Assembly: GCA_902363335.1 (NCBI GenBank) | Contig: CABIZV010000003.1 | Span: 221,475-285,474, forward strand | Direction of reading: 5' to 3' | Source of the DNA: Enterobacteriaceae bacterium | GTDB lineage: Bacteria > Pseudomonadota > Gammaproteobacteria > Enterobacterales > Enterobacteriaceae | DNA: 64,000 nucleotides | In this document: piece after piece, positions 60,632-64,000 of the stretch | How the letters are laid out: the number at the start of each line of letters is the position of its first letter | Position numbering within the stretch: position 1 is the stretch's first letter | Translations under genes and position numbers: made by a program | Notes under the pieces: generated by a model | The model's database searches: none | What the model saw: only the letters and a program-made list of their open reading frames with translations | Told to the model about the DNA's origin: nothing

Positions 60632-61040
60632 TCCAGGTGGGATGCCGGGTCTCCTCCTGCCACGCGCTGTCTTCAATACGAAAACCCTGCGCGTGGTAGA
60701 AATTTACCGCCCGGATATTTTTCTGGTACACCTCAAGGCTTAAATCAGAAAAATGCTGCTTAGCGACGTTAATCAACGCGCTACCAATCCCCCGATGAAT
60801 GGCATCGGGGGCAACAAACAGCGCGCCGACGAAACGTTCCTGAATCACGCTGATAAAGCCGAGCAGGCCCTGTGGTTCTTCCCAGACCCAGGTTTCGGCG
60901 ACGGGGAGATAGGTATCTCGCACGCTCGGCAGGCTATCCTGCCAGTACTGTTCGGCAATAAACGGATGTGCGTAGGTGGTGCTATCCAGCCACAGCGCGA
61001 GTAATGGCTCGAACTGGCTAGTGTTCCATTTTCTGATCAT
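60609..61040 (-). CDS. yiaC: GNAT acetyltransferase YiaC
   Basis: A 143-residue GNAT protein (E. coli YiaC, 146), which in E. coli acts as a protein lysine acetyltransferase. The acetyl-CoA motif HRGIGSALI and the C-terminal LEVYQKNIRAVNFYHAQGF are intact, as is the closing TWIMRW. It overlaps tag by 23 nt at its start and bisC by 23 nt at its end. Conservation with E. coli is lower than for the neighbours. Confidence 0.92.
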   Translation of the reverse strand: MIRKWNTSQFEPLLALWLDSTTYAHPFIAEQYWQDSLPSVRDTYLPVAETWVWEEPQGLLGFISVIQERFVGALFVAPDAIHRGIGSALINVAKQHFSDLSLEVYQKNIRAVNFYHAQGFRIEDSAWQEETRHPTWIMRWQAD

Positions 61041-61599
61041 GCTGAACTCCAGGATGGCAGAAGCAGCCGGTCACATGGTCGTTGACCAGACCGCAGGCCT
61101 GCATGAAGGAATAACAAATCGTGGTGCCAACAAATTTGAAGCCGCGTTTTTTGAGGGCTTTCGACAGGGCGTCTGAGATAGGTGTTGAGGTCGGAATGTC
61201 GCCGAGCGTTGCCGCGTCGGTGATTGTCGGCGTGTTATCGACAAACGACCAGACGAAATCGTTGAACGGCTCGCCGTTGGCCTCCATCGCCAAAAACGCG
61301 CGGGCGTTGCCAATGATGGCCTGAATTTTTCCCCGGTGGCGAATAATGCCGGCATCCAGCACCAGGCGTTCAACATCTTCTTCGGTCATCGCCGCCACCT
61401 TCACGGGGTCGAACTGATGGAAGGCCTGACGATAATTTTCGCGTTTTTTCAGCACCGTTATCCATGACAGCCCGGCCTGCTGGCCTTCAAGACAGATCAT
61501 CTCAAACAGCATTTGCTTATCACGCTGGGCCACTCCCCATTCGTTATCGTGATACTCGATATAAAGCGGATCCTGGCTTACCCAACCGCAACGTTGCAT
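61018..61599 (-). CDS. tag: 3-methyladenine DNA glycosylase I
   Basis: A 193-residue DNA repair enzyme (E. coli Tag, 187) removing 3-methyladenine. The N-terminal CGWVSQDPLYIEYHDNEWGV holds a zinc-binding Cys and a conserved His; the C-terminal zinc ligands fall in FMQACGLVNDHVTGCFCH. The hydrophobic pocket segment FKFVGTTICYSFMQA is intact. The tag-yiaC overlap suggests coupled translation. Confidence 0.97.
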   Translation of the reverse strand: MQRCGWVSQDPLYIEYHDNEWGVAQRDKQMLFEMICLEGQQAGLSWITVLKKRENYRQAFHQFDPVKVAAMTEEDVERLVLDAGIIRHRGKIQAIIGNARAFLAMEANGEPFNDFVWSFVDNTPTITDAATLGDIPTSTPISDALSKALKKRGFKFVGTTICYSFMQACGLVNDHVTGCFCHPGVQHDQKMEH

Positions 61600-61754
61600 C
61601 TGGTTCTCCCTTTTTTTGTCGATGACCCACGCACCTTAATAAAACCCTGAACTTCGCTTGACGCCGAAAATAAAGAAGCAATAGTTAATACAGGAGTCAC
61701 TCCTATAAAACATAACAATAACTGCCGAATCTGGCTCTTCTCTGGAGTCAATTG

Positions 61755-62462
61755 ATGATTAACAAGAAATGCATTGGTCACTGGCGATATATGTCGCCAG
61801 CAGCGGTTTTCGTGTGGATGTTACTTTCCCCACATGCGCATGCATGGCAACAAGAATATATCGTGTCTGACTCACACAATAATACTGCTGAGCGCTATAC
61901 ATGGGATAGCGATCACCAACCTCGCTATGATGACATTCTGGCTGAGCGCATTGAAGCGGTGCAGTCAGGGCCCGGGTTAAACAGAAATGCGCCGGACGAT
62001 ATGCCGCTGGACGCCAATAAAACGATGAGCTTGGGCTGGAATTTTCCACTCTCCGACCACCTCACTACGGGGCCGGTTGCACAATGGCATTATGATGGTT
62101 CGCCGGGGTTTATGTGGAATGAGTTTGGTGATGTTGCGTCGACCGCATCTCTAACCGACCCTTTGTGGCACGCCAGCGTCAGCACGCTGGGCTGGCGCGT
62201 GGATTCACACGCCTGGCTGGGCATTCGCCCGTGGGCGCAGGTGAGCTACAACCAGCAGTTTGGTGAAAACCAATGGAAGGCGCAGTCCGGGCTTAATCGT
62301 ATGCCCACGGCTTTACAGGACGGTAACTGGGTCGATGTCACGGTTGGCGCCGACATGTTGCTGAATTCACATCTTGCCGCTTATGCCGCGCTTTCGCAGG
62401 CGGATAATATGACCGTTGGGGCGAACTATTTCTACACCATGGGCGTCAGCGCGCGCTTCTGA
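61755..62462 (+). CDS. yhjY: outer-membrane/autotransporter-like protein YhjY
   Basis: A 235-residue exported protein (E. coli YhjY, about 234). A signal peptide ending near AHAW is followed by a beta-rich domain that closes with the aromatic C-terminus MGVSARF, typical of outer-membrane beta-barrels; it resembles the translocator domain of autotransporters without a passenger. The ATG at 61755 lies 7-8 nt after GGAG. Earlier TTG in frame adds one codon only. Function is unknown. Confidence 0.9.
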   Translation: MINKKCIGHWRYMSPAAVFVWMLLSPHAHAWQQEYIVSDSHNNTAERYTWDSDHQPRYDDILAERIEAVQSGPGLNRNAPDDMPLDANKTMSLGWNFPLSDHLTTGPVAQWHYDGSPGFMWNEFGDVASTASLTDPLWHASVSTLGWRVDSHAWLGIRPWAQVSYNQQFGENQWKAQSGLNRMPTALQDGNWVDVTVGADMLLNSHLAAYAALSQADNMTVGANYFYTMGVSARF

Positions 62463-62531
62463 AATCGTCAATTTATCTTATAGACATCAGCGGCAGGTCA
62501 TTTTTTGCAATGTCGTTCATTCCGCCGCTGA

Positions 62532-62562
62532 TGCATTTCATTCCGTCCTGAACGCACTTCAT
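62532..62562 (+). promoter_or_regulatory. Tandem YpdB-type activator site upstream of yhjX
   Basis: TGCATTTCAT (62532-62541), exactly 11 nt, CGCACTTCAT (62553-62562). This fits the direct-repeat motif GGCATTTCAT-N11-GGCATTTCAT reported for the LytTR response regulator YpdB of E. coli, whose main target is yhjX. The repeats lie 73-103 nt upstream of the yhjX start. Confidence 0.75.
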
Positions 62563-62634
62563 GCCTTTTTAAACCCGCGAAAATGCTAACTTCGTTATCG
62601 TTGGCAGCAGTTAATTTAAGAAGGCATCTTCATC

Positions 62635-63837
62635 ATGAACGCTGCAACTAAAAATCACACTCGCTGGCTGACATTATTCGGCACCATTATTACCCAATTC
62701 GCTTTAGGTTCCGTTTACACCTGGAGCTTGTTCAACAGCGCGCTGTCTACCAAGCTGGATGCATCCGTAAGCCAGGTGGCGTTTTCTTTTGGTCTGCTAA
62801 GTTTAGGCCTGGCTATCTCCTCATCAGTTGCCGGTAAACTGCAGGAGCGTTTCGGCGTGAAGCACGTCACTATGGCCTCTGGTGTTTTGCTGGGCTTAGG
62901 CTTCTTCCTGACCGCACATGCGAACAGCTTGCCAATGCTGTGGCTGAGCGCTGGGGTGATTGTCGGCCTCGCGGATGGTGCAGGTTACCTGTTGACGCTT
63001 TCCAACTGCGTAAAATGGTTCCCGGAACGTAAAGGTCTGATTTCCGCCTTTGCTATCGGTTCTTACGGTTTAGGCAGCCTGGGGTTCAAATTTATCGATA
63101 GCCACCTGCTGGAAACCGTCGGTCTGGAAAAAACCTTCATGATCTGGGGCGCGATTGTACTGGTGATGATCGTCTTCGGTGCGATGCTGATGAAAGATGC
63201 ACCAAATCAGGCAGTAGCAAGCCACGACGGCGTGATGGAGAACGATTTCACGCTGGCTGAGTCAATGCGCAAACCACAGTACTGGATGCTGGCAGTGATG
63301 TTCCTGACGGCTTGTATGAGCGGTCTGTACGTTATCGGTGTGGCGAAAGATATTGCGCAGGGCATGGTACATCTGGATCTGGCGACAGCGGCTAACGCGG
63401 TGACGATTATCTCTATTGCCAACCTGAGCGGTCGCCTGGTACTGGGTATTTTGTCCGATAAGATTTCCCGCATTCGTGTTATCACCATCGGGCAAGTTAT
63501 TTCTCTGGTAGGGATGGCGGCACTGTTGTTCGCACCGCTCAATGAATACACTTTCTTTGCAGCCATTGCCTGCGTTGCCTTTAACTTTGGCGGCACGATT
63601 ACCGTATTCCCATCGCTGGTCAGTGAGTTCTTTGGTCTGAATAACCTGGCGAAAAACTACGGTGTGATTTACTTAGGTTTCGGGATTGGTAGCATCTGTG
63701 GTTCGCTGATTGCTTCCCTGTTCGGCGGCTTCTATGTGACCTTCTGCGTCATCTTCGCCTTGTTGATTATCTCCCTGGCGCTGTCGACCACTATCCGTCA
63801 GCCAAAAACAGAAATCCTGCATCAGGCGCACGCCTGA
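62635..63837 (+). CDS. yhjX: MFS transporter YhjX (pyruvate-responsive)
   Basis: A 400-residue MFS protein of the oxalate/formate antiporter group (E. coli YhjX, 402), with 12 predicted helices. ITQFALGSVYTWSLFNSAL in helix 1 and GNLAKNYG-like VSEFFGLNNLAKNYGVIYLG near the C-terminal half are family marks. In E. coli its expression is switched on by the YpdAB system in response to external pyruvate, and a matching site lies upstream. The conserved order tag-yhjY-yhjX supports the name. Confidence 0.95.
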   Translation: MNAATKNHTRWLTLFGTIITQFALGSVYTWSLFNSALSTKLDASVSQVAFSFGLLSLGLAISSSVAGKLQERFGVKHVTMASGVLLGLGFFLTAHANSLPMLWLSAGVIVGLADGAGYLLTLSNCVKWFPERKGLISAFAIGSYGLGSLGFKFIDSHLLETVGLEKTFMIWGAIVLVMIVFGAMLMKDAPNQAVASHDGVMENDFTLAESMRKPQYWMLAVMFLTACMSGLYVIGVAKDIAQGMVHLDLATAANAVTIISIANLSGRLVLGILSDKISRIRVITIGQVISLVGMAALLFAPLNEYTFFAAIACVAFNFGGTITVFPSLVSEFFGLNNLAKNYGVIYLGFGIGSICGSLIASLFGGFYVTFCVIFALLIISLALSTTIRQPKTEILHQAHA

Positions 63838-63867
63838 AAATAATTACCTCACTTATTAAGTAGATTC

Positions 63868-63897
63868 TGGCCAGATATTTTTGTAAATATCTGGCCA
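63868..63897. other. Perfect inverted repeat after yhjX
   Basis: TGGCCAGATATTT, 4-nt loop, AAATATCTGGCCA: a perfect 13-bp stem 31 nt past the yhjX stop, with no T run. It is probably a transcript 3'-end hairpin. The last 100 bases of the window hold no gene I can support. Confidence 0.6.
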
Positions 63898-64000
63898 AAT
63901 CACATTTCTCCCAAATACTTTTCCCCTTTCTTGTTGTCTACTGACCGCGCTTGCAATAAAGGCTCTTATAGCCGACCGCAAATATTAACGAGTTTACTTA

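Noticed and set aside
1..64000. CRISPR array, prophage, IS element, tRNA or rRNA genes
   Set aside because: No regularly spaced repeats, transposase or integrase genes, or recognisable tRNA cloverleaf were seen on either strand.

Overview
The window is a 64 kb stretch of chromosome from a member of the Enterobacteriaceae. Almost every gene has a close counterpart in Escherichia coli, in the order of the K-12 kbl-tdh to yhjX region read in reverse orientation. It is not E. coli itself: proteins differ at many positions, E. coli blocks are missing, and accessory genes sit in their places. The general relationship (Enterobacter/Citrobacter/Kluyvera-like enterics) is inference from protein resemblance; I cannot name the species. 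I see no IS element, prophage, tRNA, rRNA or CRISPR array.

Layout. 1-3 kb: threonine catabolism (kbl, partial, and tdh) and a WaaH-like glycosyltransferase. 3-10 kb: envelope and housekeeping genes, leftward gpmM-envC-yibQ and rightward yibN-grxC-secB-gpsA, then cysE. 10-15 kb: trmL and the L-lactate operon lldPRD, with two 17-bp LldR-type operators about 126 bp apart, then yibL. 15.5-18 kb: yibT, yibI-yibH, yibF. The mannitol genes mtlADR, which lie between yibI and yibT in E. coli, are absent here, as is the rhsA region. 18-23 kb: selA-selB and yiaY. 23-28 kb: a pentose-glycoside locus (GH127 beta-L-arabinofuranosidase, GPH-family transporter, divergent AraC regulator) where E. coli carries aldB and the yia/sgb genes. 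28-33 kb: ysaA, avtA, malS, bax. 33-41.5 kb: the complete xylose regulon xylR, xylFGH and xylAB around a shared control region. 41.5-46.7 kb: yiaB, wecH, ysaB, glyQS.

46.7-51 kb is the most unusual part: an apparently intact hok/mok/sok toxin-antitoxin locus (HokA type), an ABC-F ATPase gene with a possible short leader ORF and hairpin, cspA with its long cold-shock leader, and an aromatic-acid MFS transporter with IclR-type (PcaR-like) boxes upstream. 51.5-57.4 kb: yiaF, then a compact 2-ketogluconate operon, kguE-kguK-kguT with ghrB in the kguD position. A LacI regulator (PtxS-like) lies just upstream, with a 14-bp PtxS-type palindrome between it and kguE. 57.4-64 kb: yiaD, bisC, yiaC, tag, yhjY and yhjX. 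yhjX is preceded by a tandem YpdB-type site.

Taken together the region is a conserved enteric backbone with substitutions in carbon-source genes: mannitol genes lost at this place; 2-ketogluconate, arabinofuranoside and aromatic-acid uptake added. No wholly new system is proven. The best candidates for a second look are the ABC-F gene with its leader, the Mok-HokA reading frame under a Sok-like antisense RNA, and the recruitment of ghrB into a PtxS-controlled operon.
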